Shown: piece by piece, positions 55,233 to 63,600 of the stretch
Layout: the number at the start of each line of letters is the position of its first letter
How positions within the stretch are numbered: the stretch's first letter is position 1
Assembly: GCF_001905545.1 (NCBI RefSeq)
Contig: NZ_LIPD01000011.1
Location: forward strand, 187,495 to 251,494
Length of the DNA stretch: 64,000 nucleotides
Source: Streptomyces sp. CB02056
GTDB lineage: Bacteria; Actinomycetota; Actinomycetes; Streptomycetales; Streptomycetaceae
Reading direction: 5' to 3'
Program-made: the position numbers and the translations under genes
Notes under the pieces: generated by a model
The model's input: only the letters and a program-made list of their open reading frames with translations
Databases searched by the model: none
What the model was told of the DNA's origin: nothing

Positions 55233-57132
55233 CGGCGAGGGAGACCATGACGGCCCACAGCGCGGGCTGGACGACGTCCACCCGGTCGTAGCCGGGGGCG
55301 CCCTCGGTGCCGCGCAGGACGTCGAGGAGGTTCCAGTCGGTGAACTCGGCCAGCGCGTCGGCGCATTCGGTGATCCGCGCGGCGAACACCGGCTCGCTGT
55401 CGAGGAGTTCGACGGCCATGCCGGCCCACTGCGAGCCCTGGCCGGGGAAGACGAAGACGGTCTTGCCGGTCACGTCGGCCGTGCCGGAGACCAGTCGGGC
55501 GGGCTCCTCGCCGGCCGCGAACGCCTCCAGGGCGGCGGCCAGTTCGGCGCCGTCCGCGGCGACCACGGCCGCGCGGTGGGCGAACTGCGTGCGGGAGACG
55601 GCGAGGGAGAGGCCGAGGTCGGCCGAGGCTGCCTCGGTGTCCAGGTGGTCGCGCAGGCGGCGGGCCTGGTCGCGCAGCGCCTGGTCGGTCTTGGCGGAGA
55701 GGAGGAACGGCAGGGCGCCGTGCCCGGTCGGTGCGGCTGGCGGGGGCTGCTCCTCGGGGGCCTGTTCGAGGATGACGTGGGCGTTGGTGCCGCTGACGCC
55801 GAAGGAGGAGACGCCGGCCCGGCGCGGGCGGCCGGTCTCCGGCCACTCCCGGGCCTCGGTGAGCAGGTCCACCGACCCGGCCGTCCAGTCCACCTGCGAG
55901 GACGGCGCGTCCACGTGCAGGGTCCGCGGCAGCAGGCCGTGCCGCATGGCCAGCACCATCTTCATCACGCCGGCCACCCCGGCGGCGGCCTGGGTGTGGC
56001 CGATGTTGGACTTCACCGAGCCGAGCAGCAGCGGCCGTTCGCGGTCCTGGCCGTAGGTGGCGAGCAGGGCCTGGGCCTCGATCGGGTCGCCGAGCCGGGT
56101 GCCGGTGCCGTGCGCCTCGACGGCGTCCACGTCGGTGGTGGAGAGTCGGGCGTTCTCCAGGGCCTGGCGGACGACCCGCTGCTGGGAGGGGCCGTTGGGG
56201 GCGGTCAGACCGCTGGACGCGCCGTCCTGGTTGACGGCGCTGCCGCGGACCACCGCGAGCACCGGGTGCCCGTTGCGGCGGGCGTCGGAGAGCCGCTCCA
56301 GCAGCAGCATGCCGGCGCCCTCGCCCCAGCCGGTGCCGTCCGCGGCCTCGGCGAACGCCTTGCAGCGCCCGTCCGAGGCGAGCCCGCGCTGCTTGGAGAA
56401 CTCCACGAAGGACAGCGGGGTCGACATCACCGTGACCCCGCCCGCCAGGGCGAGCGAGCACTCGCCCTGGCGGAGCGCCTGGACGGCGAGGTGGAGGGAG
56501 ACCAGTGAGGCGGAGCAGGCGGTGTCCACGGTGACCGCCGGGCCCTCCAGACCGAAGGTGTAGGAGATGCGGCCGGAGACCACGCTGGCGCCGATGCCGG
56601 TCGCCAGGTACCCCTCGGCCGCCTCCGGGGCCCTGGTCACCAGCGCCGCGTAGTCCTGCCCGTTGGTGCCGGCGAAGACGCCGGTCCGGCTGCCGCGCAG
56701 CGACCGCGGGTCGATGCCGGCCCGCTCGAAGGCCTCCCAGGAGGTCTCCAGCAGCAGCCGCTGCTGCGGGTCCATGACCAGCGCCTCGCGCGGGCTGATC
56801 CCGAAGAACCCCGCGTCGAACCGCGAGGCCCCGTACAGGAACGCGCCCTCGCGGACGTACGAGGCGCCGGTGCCGTCGGCGTTGCCGCCGAGCAGCCGGT
56901 CGGTGTCCCAGCCGCGGTCGGCGGGGAACCCGCCGACCGCGTCACGGCCGTCGGCGAGCAGCCGCCACAGCTCCTCGGGTGTCCCGACGTCGCCGGGGAA
57001 GCGGCAGCTCATCGCGACGATCGCGATCGGCTCGTGCTCCGCGGCCTCCAGCTCGCGGACCCGCTGACGCGTCCGCCGCAGGTCTGCGGTCACCTTCTTG
57101 AGGTAATCGACGACCTTGTCATCCGTCGGCAT
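45622..57132 (-). CDS. Type I PKS, two modules: KS-AT(methylmalonyl)-DH-ER-KR-ACP and KS-AT(malonyl)-DH-KR-ACP
   Basis: A 3836-residue bimodular synthase. Module 1: KS Cys206 (in DTACSAS), AT Ser650 with YASH at 748, DH His953/Asp1120, ER (about 1380-1690, LNFRDVLNALGMYPG and HAAAGGVGMAAVQ), KR Tyr1847 with LDD, ACP Ser2014; all look active, so it adds propionate and reduces fully. The Tyr in the ER motif is associated with 2S methyl configuration. Module 2: KS Cys2236, AT Ser2675 with HAFH at 2772 (malonyl), DH His2966/Asp3131, KR Tyr3550 with LDD, ACP Ser3717; it should leave a trans double bond. The N-terminal docking helix follows MPTDDKVV, and an acidic C-terminal docking tail ends at VDSLD. 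GGAAGG precedes the ATG. It lies 29 bp from the preceding PKS gene. Confidence 0.95.
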   Translation of the reverse strand: MPTDDKVVDYLKKVTADLRRTRQRVRELEAAEHEPIAIVAMSCRFPGDVGTPEELWRLLADGRDAVGGFPADRGWDTDRLLGGNADGTGASYVREGAFLYGASRFDAGFFGISPREALVMDPQQRLLLETSWEAFERAGIDPRSLRGSRTGVFAGTNGQDYAALVTRAPEAAEGYLATGIGASVVSGRISYTFGLEGPAVTVDTACSASLVSLHLAVQALRQGECSLALAGGVTVMSTPLSFVEFSKQRGLASDGRCKAFAEAADGTGWGEGAGMLLLERLSDARRNGHPVLAVVRGSAVNQDGASSGLTAPNGPSQQRVVRQALENARLSTTDVDAVEAHGTGTRLGDPIEAQALLATYGQDRERPLLLGSVKSNIGHTQAAAGVAGVMKMVLAMRHGLLPRTLHVDAPSSQVDWTAGSVDLLTEAREWPETGRPRRAGVSSFGVSGTNAHVILEQAPEEQPPPAAPTGHGALPFLLSAKTDQALRDQARRLRDHLDTEAASADLGLSLAVSRTQFAHRAAVVAADGAELAAALEAFAAGEEPARLVSGTADVTGKTVFVFPGQGSQWAGMAVELLDSEPVFAARITECADALAEFTDWNLLDVLRGTEGAPGYDRVDVVQPALWAVMVSLAALWQAHGVQPDAVIGHSQGEIAAATVAGALTLQDGARIVALRSQAITAIAGNGGMVSIAQPAEDIDLTPWHDRISVAAVNGPSSTVVAGDADALDELQAALDARGVHARRVPVDYASHSAHVERIQDELLTLLAPIAPRTSEVPFYSTVDDAWLDTVRLDAAYWYRNLRRTVRLEEAVRALAADGHAFFVEVSPHPVLASAVQDTLDAAEATAVAAGTLRRDHGGPARFRSALAALHVRGRTVDWPAVFPGARRTDLPTYPFQHERYWLEATASGGDAVDLGLGSADHPLLGASLTLADDDGLLLTGRLSLRTHPWLADHAVLGSVLLPGTAFLDLLVHAGDQAGCDRVDELALESPLVLPETGGIALQVRVGPADESGRREVTVHSLREDAPLDAPWVRHASGWLAQAAAPAAAEDLTAWPPAGATAVDLDGYYERLAAGGLGYGPAFRGLRAAWLDGDDIYAEVRLPEEQRSRAERFGLHPALLDAALHALGCAVDGGEGLNLLPFAWSGVTLHASGAAELRVRLSRTGRDSVSLLVADRSGAPVATADSFVLRPIGAAGTTARPATPDSLFRIDWTAVPLPEDTVEPYRTDGLDALPAEVPATVLVPVDAPADGGTAEQARAVTHRVLELLQTWLAEDRFAGSRLVLATSGAVAAHPGEAVTALACAPLWGLVRSAQSENPDRIVLVDLDGTAASAAALPAALATGEPQLALREGTVLAARLARAATSGALTPPAGEPWRLDTTGRGTLDNLVLAGCPDTLEPLAPGHVRVALRAGGLNFRDVLNALGMYPGQAGLLGNEGAGVVLEVAGDVTALAPGDRVMGMFAGSFGTTAVTDHRLLVRIPRGWDFTEAASTPIVFLTAYYALKDLAGLRPGESVLVHAAAGGVGMAAVQLARHLGAEVYGTASQGKWDALRPLGLDDAHLAGSRTLDFGREFLAATGGRGVDVVLNALAGEFVDTSLGLLPRGGRFVEMGKTDIRDAEEVAARHPGVAYRAFELFEAGPERIAAMLAELVDLFEAGVLRPLPITTWDVRRSGDAFRYVSQARHTGKVVLTVPPAPDPDGTLLITGGTGTLGSLLARHLVTEHGVRHLLLTSRTGADAPGAAELTAELRALGATVTVAACDAADRDRLAAVLAEVPAAHPLTGVVHTAGVLDDGVIGSLTPERIDAVLRPKVDGALNLHELTLDRDLACFVLFSSAAGVLGGAGQGGYAAANTFLDALAQHRRARGLAGSALAWGLWEQRSSMTGHLDARDVERMSEGGMTPLGSELGMALYDAAALLDEPLLLPADLDLSARRGRGPVPALLRGLLRAPARRKAEAVSGPSGSALTRRLAALPEADRTELLLDLVRGHAASVLGHGSAEAIDADRAFKDLGFDSLTAVELRNRLGTATGLRLPATLVFDHPSPTALGRHLRARLLDEQAPATAGPAAATGATARDGDQDTIAIVAMGCRYPGGVGSPEDLWRLLRAGGDALTGFPADRGWEPGGQGGFLHDAAEFDAAFFGISPREALAMDPQQRLLLETSWEAFERAGIDPASVHGTRVGVFTGTSGQDYASRLRRVPGEVEGYLGNGSAASVISGRVAYTFGLEGPAITVDTACSSSLVALHLAAAALRRGECDLALAGGVAVMSTPGLFAEFDRQGGMSADGRCKAFAASADGTGFAEGVGVLLVERLSDARRNGHPVLAVVRATAINQDGASNGLTAPNGPAQERVIREALAAADLAPAEVDAVEAHGTGTRLGDPIEANALLATYGQGRELPLQLGSLKSNIGHSQAAAGVGGIIKMVLAMHHGVLPRTLHVDEPTPHVDWTAGSVELLTEERQWPETGRPRRAGVSSFGISGTNAHVIVEQAPEEQPPPVAPTGHGALPFLLSARSEQALSAQAERLAAFLAERPEAVLPDLAHSLTAARAALPHRGAVVARDREGLLDGLAALAAGRGPRGTAATGKTAFLFTGQGAQRPGMGRELYDTYPEFADAFDAVCAELDRHLERPLREVVFQQGELLDRTGWTQPALFAVEVALYRLVESFGARPDFVTGHSVGELAAAHVAGVLSLADAAALVAARGRLMEQLPAGGAMVAVRATEEEVRPLLTGQVSLAAVNGPEAVVIAGPEEPVLAVAAVLAERGRSTRRLRVSHAFHSPLMDPMLAEFRAVAESLTYHQPRIPLPAEATDPEYWVRHVREAVRFHDTLLALAERGVTTFLELGPDAVLTAAGRESLPGSGFALIAAQRRDRPEEQSLVEALAALRLRGAAVDWSRLLPGARRTELPTYAFQRERYWLEDDGGPVGLAGAGLGSPEHPMLGAMAELADGTGFLFTGSLSERTHPWIAEHGVMGRTVVPGVAYAELALHAAEQVGCDRVEEITHLAPLVLPRTGSVLLQLRVGPADAAGRRPLAVHSRPEDAPEGEWTHHADAVLGTGAGAPDFDLRAWPPAGAEQVDLTGFYRRATETGFAYGPLFAGLTALWRRGDEVFAEVALPEEGRTAAARFGIHPGMFDAVLQAMAASTLLERISTDEAPHGRLPFAWTGVELYASGAATVRARLTPARAGGVAFAIADATGAPVASVESLVMRPVSPEAITGAGTGGRDALYRVEPAGLRLPAAPATADWAVLGEPAFGLPGRPDLAAFDAAAPHTVLVPWTAEVAGPLAERVHAATGRALTLLQEWLADQRFADSRLVFVTRHAAGADLRDLAHAPLWGLVRSAQAEHPGRFVLVDLDGDEASAAVLPAALATDEPQLVVRRGTVSAPRLARAGAGADATDDATAPALRPDGTVLVTGATGALGRLVARHLVTAHGVRRLLLTSRGGPRAEGADELTAALTALGAEVTLAACDAADRTALAALLSAHDVTAVVHTAGVLDDGVLDALTPERVATVLRPKVDGAVNLHELTAGRDLDAFVLFSSVAGVLGAAGQAGYAAANTFLDALARSRRADGLPGTAIAWGPWQLDDPAHAGMAGGLGRADLGRLARGGMAPLQAEQGLELFDAARTGADPLAVAVRLNPAAFRGGEVPPMLRGLVRATGRRAAETGAGQDPARRIAGLTGEHRTRALLDLVRTQVADVLGHASAESVQATRAFKEIGFDSLTAVELRSRLHEATGLRLPATLVFDYPTPAALAGFLDGRLPREGAPREEPVLAELDRLEAALERRLADGHALDGLSPRLRALLDRLDGPAASAAGLAGDDSDLDAASDDELFALVDSLD

Positions 57133-60100
57133 TGCACACCTTCCAGGCAGCGGTTGTCCGCTCAGAGGCCGAATTCCGCATCTATCAGGGAGAGCACCTC
57201 ATCCACCGATGCGGCTTGCAGTTCGAGGTCCGCCTCGACAGTGGCAGCCGCACCCGGGGCCGGGACACCCCTGACCGCCACCCCTGCACCCCTGAACTCG
57301 CGCCACTTGGCCAGCAGGGTCTCCAGCCTGACGGTGACCCGGCGGCCGTCCTCGTCGTCCAGCCCGGCGTCCGTGAGCGCCGCCTCCAGCGCGTCCAGCC
57401 CGGCGAACACGTCCGGTTCCCCGGCGGTGTCCTCCACCGGGGCCAGCCGGCCCGCCAGCAGGGCGGCCAGCGCCACCGGGTCCGGGTGGTCGAAGAGCAG
57501 CGTGGCGGGCAGCGGGAGGCCGGTGGCGCCGCCGAGGCGGTTGCGCAGCTCGACCGCCGTCAGCGAGTCGAACCCCAGCTCCAGGAACCCCTTCCGGGGC
57601 TCCACCGCCTCCGGCCCGCGGTGCCCGAGCACCTCGGCGGTGAGCCGGCGGACCAGCTCCAGCAGGACGCGTTCGCGCTCCGCCGCGGAGACGCCGGCCA
57701 GCCTGGCCGCCAGTGCGTTCCCGTCCTCGGCCGCGGCGGCCGGGCCGTCCCGCTCCGGGGCCAGTGCCCGGACGGCCGGGAGCTCGGCGAGCAGCCGGCT
57801 GGGCCTGGCCGCGACGAACCCCGGCGCGAACCGGGACCAGTCCACGTCCACCACGGCGACCGCGGTGTCGCCCTGGGCCAGCGCGGCGTCCAGGGCGGCC
57901 AGCCCCGACTCCGGCGCCAGCGGGGTCACCCCGGTGCGCCGGGCGCGCTCCAGCACCTCGCCCCCGGCGGCCATGCCGCCCTCGTCCCACGGCCCCCAGG
58001 CCACCGAGGTGGCGGGCAGGCCGAGGGCCGCGCGCCGCTCGGCCAGGGCGTCCAGGTAGGCGTTGGCGGCGGCGTAGTTGGCCTGCCCGGGGGCGCCGAG
58101 CGTGCCGCTGAAGGAGGAGAACAGCACGAAGGCCGCCGGCTCCAGGTCCAGGGTCAGCTCGTGCAGGTGGCGGGCCGAGGCGGCCTTGGCCCGCAGGACG
58201 GTCGCCAGCCGCTCCGGGGTCAGCGCGTCGATCACGCCGTCGTCGAGCACCCCGGCGGCGTGCACCACCGCGGTGAGCGGGTGCTCGGCCGGGATGTCTG
58301 CGAGGAGCGCGGCGAGCCGGTCGCGGTCGGCGGCGTCGCAGGCCGTGACGGTCACGGTGGCGCCGAGGGCGCGGAGTCCGGCGGTCAGGTCGGCCGCGCC
58401 CGGGGCCCCGGGCCCGCTGCGGCTGGTGAGCAGCAGGTGGCGGACGCCGTGCCCGGCGACCAGGTGGCGGGCCAGCCGGGCGCCGAGCGCGCCGGTGCCG
58501 CCGGTGATCAGTACCGTGCCCTCCGGGTCCCAGCCGGGCGCGTCGCCGCGCCGGGCCGACGGCGCGGGCAGCAGCCGCCGCCCGTACAGGCCGTCGGGCC
58601 GCACCGCGACCTGGTCCTCGCCGGACCCGCCCGCCAGCAGCGCGGCCAGCCGGTCCCCGGCCGGGCCGTCGAACTCCTCCGGCAGGTCCACCAGGCCGCC
58701 CCAGCGGTCGGGGTGCTCCAGCGCGGCGGCCCGTCCCAGGCCCCACAGCGCGGCCTGCGCCGGGCTCGCGACCTGCCCGCCGACCGTCACGCCGGCCCGG
58801 GTCGCGCACCAGAGCGGGGCGTCCGGGGCGAGGTCGCCGAGGGCCTGGAGCAGTGCCACGGCGCCGGAGGTGACGGTGTGCTCGTCGGCGCCGTCCGCGA
58901 GGGCCAGCAGCGAGAGCACCCCGGTCGGGGCCGTGCCGTCCAGGGCCTGCCGGAGCGGGCCCGCCAGGGTGCTCCGGTCGAGGCCGTCCGGGGCGACCGT
59001 CACCCGCAGCAGGTCCGCGCCGTGCCGTTCCAGCGCCGCCAGGGCGCCCTCGACGGCCGCCGGGGCGCCCCCGGCGGGCAGCACGGCCAGCCAGGTGCCC
59101 ATCGGGCGGTCGGCCCGCGGCTCCGGGAGCCGCTGCCAACCCGCCCGGTAGCGCCAGGAGTCGAGCCGGGAGCCGTCCCGCTTGCGGTGGCGCCAGGAGG
59201 ACAGCGCGGGCAGCACCTCGCCCAGCGAGCGCTGCTCCTCCTCGGCCAGCCGGAGGCTCGCGCCGAGCGCGGCCAGGTCCTGCTGCTCGACGGCCGCCCA
59301 GAAGGCGGTGTCCACCGGGTCGGCCGCCGGCGCGGGGCCGTCCAGCCAGAACCGCTCGCGCTGGAAGGCGTAGGTGGGCAGCTCCACACGGCGGGAAGCG
59401 GCGGCTCCGGCCGCGGCGAAGAAGGCCGGCCAGTCCACCTCCGCGCCGAGCGTGTGCAGCGCGCCGACCGCCCGGACCAGGGCCGCGGCCTCCGGCCGGT
59501 CCCGGCGCAGCGCGGGCAGCAGGGCGAAGCCGCCCTCGGGCGCCGTCCCGGCCAGGCAGTCCTGGCCCATCGCGGTCAGCACGCCGTCCGGGCCCAGCTC
59601 CAGGTACCGGCTCACCCCGTCGGCGGCCAGCCGCCGGAACACGTCGTCGAAGCGGACGGCGGCACGGATCTGGCCGACCCAGTACTCCGCCGTGCACAGC
59701 TCCTCGGCGGCCACCGGGCGGCCGGTGCCGGAGACCACCGGGATCCGCGGCTTGTGGTACGTCAGCGCCGCCGCGACCTCGCGGAACTCCGCCAGCATCG
59801 GGTCCATCAGCGGGGAGTGGAAGGCGTGGCTGACCCGCAGCCGCCGGGTGCGGTGCCCGGCGTCGGCGAGCTGCCCGGCGATCCGCAGGACGGCCTCCTC
59901 CGGGCCCGCCAGCACGGTGGCGCGCGGGCCGTTGACGGCGGCCACGGCCACCTCGCCACCGAGCAGCGGCAGCACCTCGGCCTCGGCGGCCGCCACGGCC
60001 ACCATCGCGCCGCCGGCGGGCAGTCGCTCCATCAGCCGGCCGCGGGCGGCGACCAGCGTGGCGGCGTCGGCCAGCGACAGCACCCCGGCCGCGTGCGCGG

Positions 60101-60632
60101 CGGCCAGCTCGCCGACGGAGTGCCCGGCCAGGAAGTCGGGCCGCACGCCCCAGGACTCGACCAGGCGGTAGAGGGCGACCTCGACGGCGAACAGGGCGGG
60201 CTGGGTCCAGCCCGTACGGTCCAGGGGTTCGCCGCCCTCGGCGATCACCTCGCGCAGCGGGCGCTCCAGGTGGCGGTCCAGCTCGGCGCAGACCTCGTCG
60301 AACGCCGCCGCGAACACCGGGTACGCCGCGTACAACTCGCTGCCCATGCCCATGCGTTGGGCGCCCTGGCCGGTGAAGAGGAAGGCCGTGCGGCCGGGGG
60401 AGACGGTGCCGCGCACCAGCTCGGGGGCCGCTTCGCCGGCCGCGAGCGCCTCCAGTCCGGCCCGCAGGCCGTCCGGGTCGGCGGCCACCAGGGCCGCGCG
60501 GTGGGCGAACTGTGTGCGAGAGACGGCGAGGGAGAGGCCGAGGTCGGCCGAGGCGGCCTCGGTGTCCAGGTGGTCGCGCAGGCGGCGGGCCTGGTCGCGC
60601 AGGGCCTGGTCGGTCTTGGCGGAGAGGAGGAA
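55567..60632. repeat. Near-identical KS-AT linker shared by modules with different AT specificity
   Basis: Bases 55567-55707 and 60492-60632 differ at only four of 141 positions. They encode the KS-to-AT linker beginning SAKTDQALRDQARRL. The first precedes a methylmalonyl AT and the second a malonyl AT; similarity drops at the start of the AT proper. Confidence 0.85.
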
Positions 60633-63600
60633 GGGGAGCGCGCCCGGTGCGGGAGCCTCCTCGGCCGACTCCTCGGCGGGCTGCTCCTCGGGGGCGTGTT
60701 CGAGGATGACGTGGGCGTTGGTGCCGCTGACGCCGAAGGAGGAGACGCCGGCCCGGCGCGGGCGGCCGGTCTCCGGCCAGTCCCGGGCCTCGGTGAGCAG
60801 CTCCACCGCGCCCGCCGACCAGTCCACCTGCGAGGACGGCGCGTCCACGTGCAGGGTGCGCGGGACGGTGCCCCGGCGCATCGCCTCGACCATCTTGATC
60901 ACGCCGCCGACCCCGGCCGCGGCCTGGGTGTGGCCGATGTTGGACTTCAACGAGCCCAGCAGCAACGGCCGTTCACGGTCCTGGCCGTAGGTGGCCAGCA
61001 GCGCCTGGGCCTCGATCGGGTCGCCCAGCCTCGTGCCCGTGCCGTGCGCCTCCACCACGTCGACCTCGGTGGCGGCCAGCCCGGCCCGGTCGAGGGCCTG
61101 GCGGATCACCCGCTCCTGGGAGGGGCCGTTGGGCGCGGTCAGGCCGTTGGAGGCGCCGTCCTGGTTGACGGCGCTGCCGCGCAGCACCGCCAGCACCGGG
61201 TGCCCGTTGCGCCGGGCGTCGGAGAGCCGCTCCAGCAGCAGCATGCCGACGCCCTCGCCCCAGCCGGTGCCGTCCGCGGCCTCGGCGAACGCCTTGCAGC
61301 GCCCGTCCGGCGCCAGCCCGCGCTGGCGGCTGAACTCGATGAACGAACCCGGCGTCGACATCACCGCGACGCCGCCGGCCAGGGCCAGCGAGCACTCGCC
61401 GGAGCGCAGGGCCTGGCCCGCCAGGTGCAGGGCGACCAGCGAGGAGGAGCAGGCCGTGTCCACGGACACCGCCGGGCCCTCCAGGCCGAGGGTGTAGGCG
61501 ATCCGGCCGGAGGCGACGCTGGCCGAACTGCCGTTGCCCAGGTAGCCCTCCACCTCCTCCGGGACGGTGCTGAAGCGGGCCGCGTAGTCGTGGTACGAGA
61601 TGCCGGTGAAGACGCCCGTCCGGCTGCCCCGCGCCGACACCGGGTCCACGCCCGCGTGCTCGAAGGCCTCCCAGGAGGTCTCCAGCAGCAGCCGCTGCTG
61701 CGGGTCCGTCGCCAGCGCCTCGCGCGGGTTGATCCCGAAGAACGCCGCGTCGAACCCGGCCGCGTCGTACAGGAAGCCGCCCTCGGAGGCGTAGCAGGTG
61801 CCGGGCTGCTCGGGGTCGTCGCTGAACAGCGCGGCGGTGTCCCAGCCGCGGTCCTGCGGGAAGCCGCCGACGGCGTCCCGGCCCTGGGCGACCAGCTGCC
61901 ACAGTTCCTCGGGCGAGCCGACCCCGCCGGGGTAGCGGCAGCTCATCCCGATGATCGCGATCGGCTCCCCGGCGTCCACCGGGCCGGCGGTGGGGGCGGC
62001 CGCCGAGCCGTCCTCGCCGAGCAGTTCGCCGAGCAGCCGGGCGGCCACCGCCTCCGGGGTCGGGTGGTCGAACAGCAGGGTGCTCGGCAGCCGCACCCCG
62101 GTCGACCGGGCGAGCCGGTCGCGCAGCTCCACCGCCGTCAGCGAGTCGAAGCCCTGCTCCTGGAACGGGCGGACCACCTCGATCCCGTCGGCCGTGGGGT
62201 GGCCCAGGACCTCCGCCGCCAGGCCGCTCACCAGCTCCACCAGGGAACGGGAGCGCTCGGCGACCGGCAGGCCGGCGAGGGCGGAGCGCAGCGCCGAGGC
62301 GGCGTCGTCGGCGGGCGCGGGCCGCTCCTCGGCGCGCTCCAGCTCCCGCACCTCGGCCAGCGCGCCCAGCAGCGGGCTCGGCCGGACGGCGGTGAAACCG
62401 GGGTGGAAGCGCGACCAGTCGACCTCGGTGACGGTCACGGCCGTGTCGTCCAGGTCCAGCGCCTGCCGCAGGGCCGCGACCGCGAGGTCCGGCGCCAGCG
62501 CGCCGAGGCCCATCCGCCGCAGCGGCCCCTCCTGACCGGCCGACATGCCCTCCCCGGCCCACGGGCCCCAGGCCACCGAGGTGGCCGTCAGGCCACGCGC
62601 CCGGCGCTGCTCGGCCAGCGCGTCCAGGAACGCGTTCGCCGCGCCGTACGCGGCCTGGCCGCCGCCGCCCCAGACCCCGGCGACGGAGGACATCAGCACG
62701 AAGGCGTCCAGCTCCTGCCCGTCCAGCAGCTCGTCCAGGTGCGCCGCTCCGGTCACCTTGGCGGCGCTGGACGCGGCCAGCGCGTCCGCGTCGAGCTCGC
62801 GCAGCGGGCCCATCGCCCCCGAGCCGGCCGCGTGCACCACGGCGCTCAGCGGGCCGAGCCCGTCCAGCAGCCCGGCCAGCGCCGCGCGGTCCGCGACGTC
62901 GCAGGCCGCCACCGTGACCCGGGCGCCCAGCGCGGACAGCTCGGCCTCCAGCGCGGCGGCCCCGGCGGCCGCACCGCCCCGACGGCCGGTCAGCACCACG
63001 TGCTCCGCGCCGTTCGCGGCCAGCCAGCGCCCGATCCGGGCCCCCAGCGCGCCGGTACCGCCGGTCACCAGCACGGTGCCGCGCGGCCGCCACTCGCGGC
63101 CCGCCGCGCCACCGGCCGCCCGGACCAGGCGGCGCGCGTACAGCCCGTCCGCCCGGACGGCGGCCTGGTCCTCGCCGGACCCGCCCGCCAGTACCGCGGC
63201 CAGCCGGTCGGCCGCCTTGCCGTCCACCGTCTCCGGCAGATCGACCAGGCCGCCCCAGCGCACCGGGCACTCCAGCGCCGCCACCCGGCCCAGGCCCCAC
63301 AGCTGCGCCTGCGCGGGGCTGACCCGGTCGCCCGTCCCGGCCGCCACCGCGCCCCGGGTCGCGCACCACAGCGGCGCGTCCAGCCCGGCCTCGTCCAGGG
63401 CGTTCAGCAGCAGCACGGTGTCGGGCAGCGCGGCCGGCACCCCGGGCCGCGCCTCCCGCTCGTCCAGGGCCAGCAGGGAGAGCACGCCGTCCGGCTGCCG
63501 CTCCCCGGCGGCGGCCCGCAGCCGGGCGGCCAGCCCGGCGCAGTCCTCGCCCTCGGCCGCCGCGACGGTCAGCACCCGCGCGCCGCGGGCCCGCAGCGCG

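Noticed and set aside
44783..56461. 3892-codon minus-strand ORF overlapping the bimodular PKS gene
   Set aside because: It is a frame-shifted shadow of the PKS reading frame and lacks intact KS, AT or KR motifs.
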